A stretch of DNA of 64,000 nucleotides from Anisus vortex (taxonomy: Eukaryota; Mollusca; Gastropoda; Planorbidae). The notes under the pieces are model-generated. The model saw only the letters and a list, made by a program, of their open reading frames with translations, was not told where the DNA came from and ran no database searches. This document shows positions 23,790 through 35,400 of the stretch, in pieces. Every line of letters begins with the position of its first letter. Position 1 is the first letter of the stretch. The stretch is taken from the NCBI GenBank assembly GCA_949126835.1, contig OX421494.1:22900196-22964195 (forward strand), in the 5' to 3' direction. Position numbers and translations under genes: made by a program.

Positions 23790-25090
23790 AAAGAAACAGT
23801 ATTGGTTAGCCGTCCCCCCATTAGCTACAAAAAAAAGTCAACATTGTTCTAAACAATTTTCAATCCCGAGACTTTATAAAACATCAGAAACGAAATTAGA
23901 GATTGTCCTTTTTTTGTGTTAGGGCTGTGAAATAAATCTTACATTTTGCAATAGATTAAAAAAGCTTTTTAAAAGTTATTGTACTGAAAGAACAACTTAA
24001 AGTACCATGACACTAAAGATTTCCAATAAACTAATACAGTTCTTGTTAAAAATATCACTGGCGAAAAGAAGAAAAACATAAATGGAATATAGCTATGTGC
24101 CTATGAAGTTTTTTTTTACAAGTACTAAGTAAGAAATAAAGAAAAAGTGAAGAAAGATCAGAGAATTGAATAACAAGAGAGCAAGTATTTCAAATGACTG
24201 GAGATTAATTTCTGTGATCATCTAAGATATAATTGAACATTTTAAAAAATTGGAGATTACCACATTATAAAGGTCATTAAGCAAGAGAAACAGAAATAAT
24301 GACCATAATGCTTGAAAAATGACTGTGCACAACCAATAATAATTATTATGTATCTGTAGTTAACAGAAATATACATGGCCCTACACGAACTTTATATAAT
24401 CTGTCTTCAAACTCAATAAACACAGCCTAGCACTTTGCAAATATACAAAAAATGTCTATAATTAGTCATTGATACTAAATAAAATCTTCTTTCAAACGTC
24501 TCTCTTTTTTAAAAAAATATATATAAGCTCTTATAACTAAACTTTTCTTTGTGTGTGTATTGGCAGAGGAACTGTGGCGTAGCTAGGGTCATCTGCGTCC
24601 TTCTCGCCCCCCCCCCCTACCCCAGAAAATTTTGAAATAGTACGGTTTATATGGTTCATTTTCGAAGCATCTGGTTTTTTAATGAAATAGAATACAGACT
24701 AATAATTCTCCATACGATTGTAAACAATTTATTTGAAAAAAATATATTCTACTAATTAATCTAGACCAGGGGTCGGCTACCTTTTGCTAACAGAAACTAG
24801 GATTTCTAAATCTTTCAGCGTGCTAACAGTCTTAAAGTGAACATGCTCTATTATAATTGTTTTATTATTTTTTTTAATACAATTAATTTAATTCCGTATC
24901 AAGACCAAGGCCCAAATCAAAAGAAAACTATAGAGAAAATGGTTTAAAAGCGTTTAATGTTTAATAAAATAAATAGCATATTGGTGATTATCATCCTTTT
25001 TATTTTTATTTATAGCAAATACAATATTTTATTACCAAACTTTCATATTTATGGTAACTATTTTGTAAACATTATCATTTAGTGTAATCA
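23790..25090. other. No gene; decayed hAT termini
   Basis: Mostly featureless AT-rich DNA. At about 24573 GTGGCGTAGCTAGGG and a C-run resemble hAT ends, and at 24768 CAGGGGTCGGCTACC matches the end of the hAT MITE at 55808. Partners were not found nearby, so these are probably fragments. Confidence 0.4.
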
Positions 25091-25942
25091 AGATAAGGGG
25101 ACGTCCATTAATTACGTCAACAATTTTTGGGCGATTTTTACCTCCCCCCCTCCCCCTTGTCAACAACTGTCAAACTTTCAGAGACCCCCCTTATATAATT
25201 ACGTCAACAATTTGTTACCCCCCCCCCCCCTCAAAACAAGAAACAAAATTTTAGACGCTTGTTTTTATGTTTAAAATAGATTTGAAACGGAAAGGTTTAT
25301 ACTATATATACTATACTTAATTGTAATACATTTTAAAACTTGTTAAAAGATTTCAAATGGACTATAACGTTCATAGGCGTAGCCACAAAAGGGGGTGTAA
25401 CATGGTTCCTACCCGGGCTACCCCCTCACTCGCCCCTCCCACATTTTTTCCAATCTGAAGATCTTAACAATATTTCTTTCCTTTTTGTTTACTATTGTTC
25501 TTTTCATATACATTTTTTTTTTCTAATTTACGTTTCACTAATGAGCTTTTGGTACAATGTTAATTGTTAAAAAGTGTAGGGGGAAATTGTGCACCAGTTG
25601 TTAATTATAGCCTTCTATTTTAACCATATTATGTTCACTTTTCCTTCTTGCATTATTGTCCACACACACACATTATACACACTGTAGTTGCCTTCCCTAT
25701 CCCCTACCTCTCCTACCTTGCACTATTTGCCACCCACACCTTGCAATCAAGGCGACGCCACTGATACTAATACATTTTATCTCATACAATTTTTACAGAA
25801 AATTAGAAATTAAAACGTAAAAATTACTAAATAGAACTATGTAGCCTAATCGACCTAATTTTAATGTTTCACCTACTATAACGTAGTCAGCAAACCTATC
25901 TGTTTATAGCCTATTAGAATTCATCCATCCATCCCTATGGCG

Positions 25943-27117
25943 CTACAGCCCATGTAGGGCTTTGGCCTGCTCCACCACCCCCTTCCATTCGGGCCTATCT
26001 CGGGCCTTCCTTCGACAAGCCCGCACACCAAGACTTTGTAGATCTGACTCTACAGCCTCGAGCCATCTTTGTCTTGGTCTGCCCCTAAGCCTCTTTCCTC
26101 TTGGTCTCTGGTGATGTACTGTTCTGGCTGCTCTGCCGTCTGTCATTCTTTCCACGTGGCCTGCCCACCTCAGACTGCCCTTCTTTATCTCGGCTACCAC
26201 CGTTGGATCCTCGTACAGGGTGTACAGTTCTTCGTTTGTTCTTGACCTCCAGCCATCTGTGTCTTGCACAGCTCCATATATCATCCGCAGCACTTTTCTT
26301 TCCCAGGTATCAATGGATTTTGTCATTGTCCATGTTTCACTGCTATACATCACCACTGGTCTTATTATGGTTTTGTACATCACCTTCTTTGTTCTTTTTG
26401 AGATATTTTTGTTGCGGAATACATTTTGGAAGCTGAAATAGGCACGATTTCCTGCAGCTATTCTTTAATTATTTCAGGTAGTATCTCATTCCTTTCAGTA
26501 AGGCTTGACCCTAAGTATTTGAAAGTATCTACTCTTTCAAATGTGCGATTCTTGGTTTTGAAGTCTTCCTTATCTTCTTCCTTTGTATCATCCCTCATCA
26601 GTACCATGTACTTTGTTTTGTGGTCATTGATCTCAAGTCCTGCCAGCTTGGAGGCGTCTTCCAGCTCTGTAAGAGCTTGTTGAATGGCATTTTTATTCTT
26701 TCCAAGTAAGGCTATATAATCAGCATACGCTAGGTACTGTAGAGGTTGGCTATATAGGGTTCCACTGGGGTGTATGTTGGGGGCTTCTCAATTGAAATAT
26801 TCTGTTATCGTCCCTCTAGTGTCTACATTAATGTTTCTAATGACTCTCTCTAATACTAGGTTAAATAGCATGCACGATAGTGAGTCTCATTGTCGTAGTC
26901 CTTGTTGAATTGGGAATTCACGCGAGTTTTCTCCCTGAGCCTTGACTTTACTCCTAGATTTACATAGTGTCATATATATCAGTCTAGTTAGCTTATTAGG
27001 GATCCCAAAGAATTCCAGTGTTTCATATAGATATTTTCTATTAATACTATCATAAGTCATTGTGTAGTCTATGTAGAGCTGATGTACAGGTATATAATAT
27101 TTATTAAAAGCAAACAA
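25943..27117 (-). pseudogene. Non-LTR reverse transcriptase, decayed
   Basis: Two minus-strand open pieces, 27117-26887 and 26383-25943, plus a readable segment between them. Upstream motifs are AYDSINR-like (LYIDYTMTYDSINRKYLYE) and FPIQQGLRQ. The catalytic box reads LAYADYIALLG, so one essential Asp is Tyr. Then come FKYLGSSLTE, YSSETWTM, LRWAGHVERM and RGRPRQRWLEAVE. Stops and frame changes separate the pieces. Inactive remnant inside the PIF-like element. Confidence 0.8.
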
Positions 27118-27463
27118 GGTAGGCTAAGTATTTCGTAGTGGTGTATTTCGTACTTTCTGTGGTGGGCCACGAATTATTTTTCTGAAGGAAATATTTTAAA
27201 ATAACCATGTTGGAGATTCACACAATACTTTTCATTCAATGTTGTGCAAACATTACTTAAAGTCTCAGAGAGGGCCTATTGTTGTTTTTAGTTCTGTTGT
27301 CAATCCCAGCCATCGCTTTCATGGCTTACATAACGAACGCCAGTCTCTGGCGCTTAATTTAGATGTACTGAGCGGCAAAAAAACTGGGTTTCTGAACGTA
27401 CTCTGCAGGTTTGTTGGTGTGTTTGTGTTCCTTTGTTATCCCAGCCACCATGTCTAGCTAGAA

Positions 27464-27560
27464 TAGGGTTGCCAGACGTCCGGCAAAAGAAGGACATGTC
27501 CTCCTCTTTAGACTCATGTCCTCCGTCCGGCAGGCAAAATCTTTAAAATGTCCGGCTTTT
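27464..27560 (+). mobile_element. Solo left end of hAT family
   Basis: TAGGGTTGCCAGACGTCCGG, GGACATGTCC and AAAATGTCCGGCTTTT copy the left end of the hAT at 9571 almost base for base. No matching right end was found before 28261, so it is an orphan terminus or heavily deleted copy. Confidence 0.7.
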
Positions 27561-28867
27561 TTTTACTATTTTGTTTTCTAGGCATTAAGACAAATACATT
27601 TTGAAAAATAGTACGTATTAACATATTAAGAATATAATTGATAAACAGGTGATGATTTGTGCAAGAAAAGAATTATCCTTTTTTTAAAAGACTCTTGCCC
27701 AACCAAATGCAAGCTGCCCATCAGCCTACAGTGAATTTATATGTTATTTTAAATAAAACTGTTTCTTGCTCAGTTTACCAATATGTCTACACACTTAAAC
27801 TTAGCGGCAGCTCTTGGAATAAAATTATACGGATTGCGGATTTAATTAAAGCGAAACTATCCAATTAAAACACAATGGACAACCCGACGCTAAACAGCGA
27901 AGATGTTGTTTTCTACAATTTTGGTCGTTCAACACTGCCTTGCTAACAATTGCATTAGTTTCCACCCATAGGCCTACATAGATCTACAAACTTACAAGAT
28001 AAACACACAAAGGACATGTCAACTGTAAGCTTAGTTATATGTGTATTAACGTAAAGCCATATTTTTGCATGTTATCTATGTAAGTGAAACATGGCAAATG
28101 TAGAATTTTGTAATAAATTGTATTATTATTTATTTCATAAAAAGTAACATTGTTGACGTCAACTTTTCGTGACCTCCCCCCCTCCCCCATTTCAACAATT
28201 GTCAAACTTTTTTAGACCCCCCCTCCCCCCTATTTTGTTGACGTAATTAATGGACGTCCCCTAAGGATCTAGCAACTGATAGATTATATTTTGTTCTGTT
28301 TAACTGAGGTTTTCTTTAATATGTTCCCGTCGATATTGTTGTAAAAATAATATCGTTAAACGGAGTGGATACGTAGTAATTATACCAACCGGGTAGTTAA
28401 TGTAATGTTTAAAAAAGGTGTACATAATTTTTTAATTATATAATATATTTATATAATTGTTAACGACTTTTTACAGTTTGGTCGTCGCAAAGTTAAGTTG
28501 CAGGCCATTTAGTCTTGATAATAATAAAAAAAAACTACAACATAAAAACTAGAAATATTAGCGCAAATAATATGGGCTAATTATCTCCCTTTAATTAAAA
28601 TAAAGATTCTAAATTTGATTTAAAAGTGATGCCAAACAAATTATGTTTTGTAAAAAAAAAAAAAATTTAACTAATTATTTTTTCTTTATATAAATCAAGC
28701 ATTAAGGTATTCATTACACGATTTAATTATTAAAGGTATAAAATTAATTTACGGTAAACTCTTGCAAATAAACATTCCCTGCATTAATTGTTTGTCCATA
28801 AATTAACCTTAAGGAGTTTATGTTTTTATTAAACATTAATAATTACAACAATTGCGTAATGTAATAC

Positions 28868-29045
28868 CATAGACTATAATATACATGGACCGCTTGCTTT
28901 AGTTTTTTATGCTATTATCTTCTGTTTTTTGCAATTTCCGCTTCTAAATGAGGTAATTGTAATACAAGTTCCGTTTTATTAAATCGCATTTTTTTTCGAC
29001 TTTTGAATTGTTGAATTTCCGGCTCATCAACATCGAAGGTTATAT
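28868..29045 (+). mobile_element. MITE copy cut by LINE insertion
   Basis: Begins with a 36-bp terminus (CATAGACTATAATATACATG, then GACCGCTTGC) that is the exact inverse of 31780-31815. Internal text (TTCCGTTTTATTAAATCGC) also matches the other copy in inverse orientation. Its far end is missing where the LINE begins. Confidence 0.65.
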
Positions 29046-29108
29046 AGGGCCTTTTTGATAACGTTGTTGTCATTTTTCTCTTGTATCCATTTTATTGTTC
29101 TTATATCT

Positions 29109-31541
29109 TTAGATTTTGTTGTACAGTTGTATGTCTTTAATATAGTTTATTATATGTTTTGGTTTAATTTTGCTGAAAAGTTCATGAAGAGTTCTACAGT
29201 AATAGAATTTACGTCGAATGTCATCAAATGTATTACATTCCAACAAAATGTGAGACACTGTTAAGTTGGCATTGCAGAAAGCACACATTGGGGCCATTTC
29301 TCGTTTTAAGATAAACGAATGTGTTAGTTTCGTATGTCCTGTATGTAGTCTGCAGAGAATAACTGCGTCCTTTCGAACAAGTTGGCCTGTATCATGCCAG
29401 GTTTTTGAATTTTCCAAATACTGCAGTTTATTGCATTCGGTTTTCAAGAAGTTAGTCCATGTTTGTCTTTCATGTTTAATTATTAAAGGTTTCAAGTCTC
29501 GATATGGTATTGGGATAATACTCTCTGATAACAACAGGGCGGCTTTAGCCTCTCTGTCAGCTTTTTCATTTCCATCTATCCCTGCATGACCAGGAACCCA
29601 ACAGAAAACGACACGTTTGCCTCTTTCATATATTGATTGGTATTTTGTCAAAATGTCCAAGGCAGATATATTCCTGGTATTACAGTTTCCCATAGCAGTA
29701 AGACAAGATAACGAATCGGATAAAATAACAAAATTTTGGTTTTCTGATTCCTCTGCAATGTCTAATGCCAAGCATATTGCTAAAGCCTCTGCAGTATTTA
29801 TTGAGATACTGGAATTATATTTTCTTTTTTTACTTGTATTTGAGGTAAGAGCAACCGAAGATGTCGCTGTATCATTTTTCGATCCGTCTGTGTATATTTG
29901 TACATAATTTGGGTATTTTTGTAGCACTTCTTGGAACATATCCATGCAAGGATCCTTTTTATTTCTATGGTTTAATTCAAAGTTTATAGGCGGGATTTCA
30001 AAAAGCCATGGTGGAGTTTTTGGTATATAATATCTTTTTATAAATCTAAATTCAATTTTAGTTTCGATCATTTCTTTTTCAATTCTAAGTCCAAAAGTTG
30101 GTATATATTTTGAGTTTTCAGTAAAGCTGTTTTTTTCTTGTGGGTGAAAAACACATAAATACGCTGGATTATTCGGTAAGGATTTTAGTTTTAGTGCATA
30201 TTGTAATGATAGCTTGAGTCTTCTATTTTGTAGTGGTGATTCATTTGCTTCTATTTGCAAACTGGTACATGGAGTAGTTCTAAATGCTCCTAGACATAGA
30301 CGTAGACATTGATTTTGTACAGGATCAAGCATTTTTAGATATGATGTTCTTGCTGATCCGTATACTAAACATCCATAATCTAATTTTGATCGAATGTGTG
30401 ATCTATATATTTTCAGTAGACTTTTTTTCTCTCCTCCCCAATCTGTATTTGCTAAAGTTTTCAGTAGATTTGTGGATTTTTGACACTTGGATTTTAGTTC
30501 CTTTATATGTAGCAGGAAATTTAATTTACTATCAAATGTTACTCCGAGAAATTTGACGTTAGTAGTTACAGGAATCTGTTTTTTATAAAGGTATAGTTCA
30601 GGGTCGGGGTGTTTTTTGTGCATCTGACAGAAATGCACTACTTTTGTTTTTTGAGCAGAAAATTTAAATCCATTCTTTTCGGTCCATTCTTGAATTTTAT
30701 TGATTTGAAGTTGTAGATGATTCTGTATTTCTATCATACAATTAGCTCTATAATAGATCACAAAGTCATCGACGTATAGAGAACATTTTGTATTCAGTAA
30801 TAAGCATTCAGTGATATTGTTTATTTTTATATTAAATAGTGTAGGCGACAATACGCTTCCTTGAGGGACACCTTCTTCTTGAATAAATGTATCTGATAAA
30901 TAATTTCCAATATTTACTTGGAATGTTCGGTTGCTTAGAAAGTTTGATATAAATTTGGGTAAATTTCCTCTTAAACCTAAGGAATATAGATCTTTTAAAA
31001 TTCCATATTTCCATGTAGTGTCAAACGCCTTTTCTAAATCGAAAAAAACAGCTATCACATGTTCTTTCCTAACAAAAGCTTCTCTAATAAATGTTTCTAA
31101 TCTAATGAGATGATCTGTTGTTGAATGATTTATTCTAAATCCACATTGAGTCTTTGATATTAAGTTATTACTTTCCAGAAAATATATTAAGCGTTTATTT
31201 ACAATTTTTTCCATAATTTTACAGAAACAATTTGTGAGGGCTATTGGTCTGTAATTTATTGGATCTGTGTGATCTTTTTTCTCTTTAGGTATTGGAATGG
31301 TAATTGCTTTGCTCCATTCCGTAGGAAATATATTTTGTTGCCAAAGATCATTAACAATTTTTAATAGAGTTTTCAGTGTTAACGTTGGTAGCTGTCTTAT
31401 AATCTCATTATGAATTGTATCTGGGCCTGGTGCAGTATTTTTGGTTTCTTTAATACATTGCGTAAGCTCGTTTATTGATATTGGGGAGTTGTAGTATTCA
31501 AATATATTTGTTTCAAAATTTATAAATGAATACTTGTAGGC
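29109..31541 (-). CDS. Non-LTR retrotransposon pol with RNase H
   Basis: Minus-strand frame open from about 31541 to the stop at 29109 (about 810 codons; the first ATG is 31214 but the frame is open and conserved before it). Order: fingers (TAPGPDTIHNEIIRQLP, INYRPIALTN), reverse transcriptase (FFDLEKAFDTTW, GVPQGSVLSPTLFNI, SLYVDDFVIY, NVKFLGVTFD), a linker, RNase H (YTDGSK, AEALAICLAL, LSDSLS, WVPGHAGIDGNEKAD) and a C-terminal CAFC..H..C knuckle. RT plus RNase H points to the I/Nimb group. The endonuclease is missing, so the copy is 5'-truncated near 31541, yet the remaining frame is uninterrupted, implying recent insertion. It sits between two inverted MITE copies. Confidence 0.9.
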   Translation of the reverse strand, partial: AYKYSFINFETNIFEYYNSPISINELTQCIKETKNTAPGPDTIHNEIIRQLPTLTLKTLLKIVNDLWQQNIFPTEWSKAITIPIPKEKKDHTDPINYRPIALTNCFCKIMEKIVNKRLIYFLESNNLISKTQCGFRINHSTTDHLIRLETFIREAFVRKEHVIAVFFDLEKAFDTTWKYGILKDLYSLGLRGNLPKFISNFLSNRTFQVNIGNYLSDTFIQEEGVPQGSVLSPTLFNIKINNITECLLLNTKCSLYVDDFVIYYRANCMIEIQNHLQLQINKIQEWTEKNGFKFSAQKTKVVHFCQMHKKHPDPELYLYKKQIPVTTNVKFLGVTFDSKLNFLLHIKELKSKCQKSTNLLKTLANTDWGGEKKSLLKIYRSHIRSKLDYGCLVYGSARTSYLKMLDPVQNQCLRLCLGAFRTTPCTSLQIEANESPLQNRRLKLSLQYALKLKSLPNNPAYLCVFHPQEKNSFTENSKYIPTFGLRIEKEMIETKIEFRFIKRYYIPKTPPWLFEIPPINFELNHRNKKDPCMDMFQEVLQKYPNYVQIYTDGSKNDTATSSVALTSNTSKKRKYNSSISINTAEALAICLALDIAEESENQNFVILSDSLSCLTAMGNCNTRNISALDILTKYQSIYERGKRVVFCWVPGHAGIDGNEKADREAKAALLLSESIIPIPYRDLKPLIIKHERQTWTNFLKTECNKLQYLENSKTWHDTGQLVRKDAVILCRLHTGHTKLTHSFILKREMAPMCAFCNANLTVSHILLECNTFDDIRRKFYYCRTLHELFSKIKPKHIINYIKDIQLYNKI

Positions 31542-31565
31542 CTATTAATATAATTAATCCTATTA

Positions 31566-31815
31566 TCATTGACTATAATAAGATGGACCGCTTGCTCTAT
31601 TTTTAGAGCTTATGTTCTTTTTCCGTGTGCACACAACACTAATCTATAAATGTTTCCGCTCTGTACTACTTTCGATTTTAATTTTTCATTGAGAAAACCA
31701 AAGCGATTCAATAAAACGGAAGTGCAAAGTATATTACGAATCGGGATATCAGTGTTTCGAGTCATCATATAGCAGAAATACTAAAGCAAGCGGTCCATGT
31801 ATATTATAGTCTATG
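31566..31815 (-). mobile_element. MITE copy, about 250 bp
   Basis: The left end (GACTATAATAAGATGGACCG) and right end (CGGTCCATGTATATTATAGT) are inverted repeats. It is the same family as 28868 but in opposite orientation. No coding capacity; no clear target duplication was defined. Confidence 0.65.
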
Positions 31816-32256
31816 TTAATACTATTCAAAAGTCTCTTATATTTATTAAATTGATAAAATAACATTTGTTTTAGAATAACTTATATTGATGTCAAATTAT
31901 AGAAGATGAGCATAAAAACACTTAAATATAATTAGTCTGTATCAATAATTAATGATAATATAATGGCAGATACATATTTAGTCATTTCTGTGTTTCTGAC
32001 TAGTGCATTGTGTATTGTAAAAGACCATTTTGAATTCTTAACACAGCTTTCATGTGAAATAAATACTGTTCACACGTGTAAGTTGAAAGTACAGCGAATG
32101 CCTGTCAGTTGTGACTTTCCTAAGCAGCTTCCATTCAGATTTTCCAGCAAATTGGCACATTTTGATGTCCATTTTTTAAATGTTTAAAATTCAACTAGCT
32201 GCGTTTTAAAATCTCCAATATCCCTCCAGTTAATTTAAGAAAAAAAGACATCTACA
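31816..32256. other. No gene recognised
   Basis: AT-rich flank holding a 74-codon ORF at 31963-32187 with no recognisable motif. It ends at the octamer CATCTACA duplicated by the next hAT element. Confidence 0.4.
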
Positions 32257-32469
32257 CAGTGGCGTACCGAGGGGGGTGCGGGGGGTGCGGGCCGCACCGG
32301 GTGACACCCTCTCAAGGGGTGACACCCGAATGAAAAAAAAACACTATATTTTTAAAAAATGATAATTCTACAGAGCACGCACTGCTGGTCTAGTCCGATA
32401 ACAGAACGGATGGCAGATCAAAATCAAATAAATGAAAATGACTAGCAGCACGGTGTGTCATCAGCAGTA

Positions 32470-35400
32470 TGGTGCTTATTTGAATGAAGCAAAATCTGCC
32501 ATTTCGTAGCCATAACGAAGATGAATCCTCGTTGAATATAGGAAACTTTCTTGAAATGGTTTAGATCGTCGGCATCCGTCCGTCTCCAAGAGACGATGGT
32601 GTAGCTTCACGGCAAAGGTGACCAGCTGCACCGCCGAGAATGGCTGTGGAGGCCAACTCGGGAGTGGCAATCCCTGCCGCACTTCAGGCATTTGAAGGTG
32701 GATGGCTGTTGTAAAGGAACCTTCCGCCTCGCTCTTTTCTGGATGGCAGCTTCCATGCGCCCAGTTTCTGCGCGGGATGTGCCAAGCCTGACTGCGAGCC
32801 TCCAAGTTGGTCGGTCAGAAGCTTGGCATTCCCATGTGTCAAGGTCAATTGAGCTCTCGTTCAGGTCTCTTTTGCAAAGGTCCTTGAATCGCAGTTTTGG
32901 GCGCCCTATCTTCCGGTGGCCTTCGACCAGTTCTCCATAGAGGAGGTCTTTAGGAATGCGACCTGCATTCATCCTTTTCACATGGCCGAGCCACCTGAGG
33001 CGTTTCTCACTGAGCACAGCGTGAAGGCTGCTCATGTTGGCTCTCCCCAGCACTTCTGTGTTGGAGACCCTGTCCTGCCACTTGATCTGCAGTATTCTCC
33101 GTAGGCACCTCATATGGAAGCTGTTGAGTTTCTTCTCGTGCCTCGCGTAGGTGGTCCATGACTCACAGCCATACAGGAGAGTGCTGAGTACGCAGGCGTG
33201 GTAGACGCGCAGTCTGGTTCTCTCGGTGAGGCTGGAGTTGTCCCACACTCGCTGTTTTAATTGGGCCATGACTGTGGCTGCCCTGGCGATCCTGCTGTTT
33301 ATCTCCAAATCGATGGACTGTGAACTCGAGATAATGGACCCGAGGTATGTGAAGCTCTCGACAACCTCCAAGGTGTGTCCATCGATGACGATGTTTGGAG
33401 GGGTCTCCGTGCCCTGAGCCATGACGTTTGTCTTTTTCAGGCTTACAGTCAGGCCGAACTCCTTGCATGCCCGAGAGAAGCAAGTGACGAGCTGCTGGAG
33501 TCCGTCTTCGGTGTGTGATGTCAACGCTGCATCATCAGCGAAGAGCATCTCACGAATGAGGACCTTTTTGACTTTGGTCTTGGCACGAAGACGCGCTATG
33601 TTGTAGAGCTTGCCATCAGACCTGGTGTGAATGAAAACACCCTCGCTGCAGTCCTTGAAGGCGTGTTGGAGGAGCATGGAGAAAAAGATGCCGAAGAGTG
33701 TAGGCGCGAGGACGCAGCCCTGCTTTACTCCGCTGCTGACTGGGAATTCCTTGGAGGTTGCGCCATTGTAGCAGACAGTGCTGTGCATGTTGTCGTGGAA
33801 GGACCTGACCACCGCAAGCAGGTGTGGGGGACATCCGATCTTCTGCAGCAAGCTGAATAGTCCGCCTCGGCTGACCAGATCAAATGCCTTTGTGAGGTCG
33901 ATGAAGGCTATATAGAGTGGCATCTGCTGTTCCTGACACTTCTCCTGGAGCTGGCGTAGTGAGAAGATCATGTCAGCCGTTGATCGACCAGCCCTGAAGC
34001 CACACTGTGACTCTGGGTAGATGCGTGAAGCGAGGGTCTGCAGGCGGTTAAGGATGACGCGGGCGTACGCTTTACCAACGATACTGAGGAGGGAGATGCC
34101 CCGATAGTTGTTACAGTCACTCCTGTCACCTTTGTTTTTGTACAAAGTGATGATGTTAGCGTCTCTCATATCTTGTGGAATGTAACCCTGTTCCCAGCAA
34201 AGGCATAGGAGGTCGTGAAGTTGCTGTAGCAGGGCTGGTTTCCCGCACTTTAGTACTTCTGGTGGGATTCCGTCGCTCCCAGGTGCTTTACCGCAGGCGA
34301 GACGGTCGATGGCCTTGCTGAGCTCATCCAAAGTGGGTGGAGTGTCAAGCTCCTCCATGACCGGCAGGTCTGATATCGCTCTGAGAACGGAGTCTGCTAC
34401 AGTGTTCTGCGTTGCGTACAGTTCGAGGTAATGCTCTACCCACCTCTGCATCTGCCTTTCCGGATCGGTGATAACCTCGCCTGTTTTGGACTTGAGGGGG
34501 GCTGTCTTAGAGGGGGTTGGACCTATTGCCTTCTTGATGCCCTCGTACATCCCTCTTGCGTTGCCTGTATCGGCAGCTGTCTGAATGCTGTCACAGATAT
34601 TCATCCAGTAGGTGTTGGCACAGTGACGGGCAGTCTGCTGGGCTTTGCTCCTGGCAGTCCGTAGAGCTTGTAGTGTACTGGGGCTAGGCTTAGCCTTGTA
34701 GGCCAGAAGGGCTTTCCTCTTAGCCTCTGTCACGGGTTCCATTTCCTCCCAATGGGCCTCGTACCAGTCAGCATTCTTCCGCTCTTTCTTCCCGTAAACA
34801 GTGATGGCTGCGTTGTACATGGCGTCGCGGAGGCGTGGCCACTTGGAGTTGATGGTGTCATCAGCTGTTTCCACTTTGAGGGCGCCGTCGAGTATGCTAA
34901 TGAGCTGTTGGGTTTTCTCGGGGTTTCTGACACAGCTGGTGTTGATGCGTGGGCGGCCCTTCTTCTTTGAGTGGTGCAACTTCTTCGGCGTTAGGCGCAC
35001 CTTGCTCGCCACGAGGGCGTGGTCCGTGTCGCAGTCTGCACTATGGTAACTACGTGTGAGGAGGACGCTGCCAATGTCCGCTCTTCTAGTTAGGACAAGA
35101 TCAAGTTGATGCCAGTGGCGAGAGCGAGGGTGTCTCCACGACACCTGGTGTATTTCTTTGCACTTGAAGTAGGTGTTGGTCACGCACAGACCGTGATGGC
35201 ACGAGAGCTCAAGCAGTCTCTGACCATTTTCATTTATATTTCCCCTTCCAAAGTTTCCGAGGCATGTGGGCCAGGCTTTCTGGTCAGCTCCTACTCTTGC
35301 ATTGAAGTCTCCAAGAAGGTAAAGGCTCTCAGTGCTGGATATCCTGGATATCGCTTCATCCAGGGCTTGGTAGAACTGATCTTTATCCTCATCGGTAGAG

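Larger units (their letters stand above)
25097..28261. mobile_element. PIF/Harbinger-like element, 27-bp perfect ends
   Basis: Starts GGGGACGTCCATTAATTACG and ends with its exact reverse complement; the inverted ends match over 27 bp and are flanked by TAA on both sides (25094-25096, 28262-28264). A TAA duplication suits PIF/Harbinger. No Harbinger transposase is visible. The interior holds a dead reverse transcriptase (25943-27117) and an isolated hAT left end (27464), so it is a non-autonomous element loaded with later insertions. Confidence 0.7.

Noticed and set aside
27239..27868. Short plus-strand ORFs at 27239 and 27659
   Set aside because: No motif, no splice context, and they lie in a decayed transposon interior.
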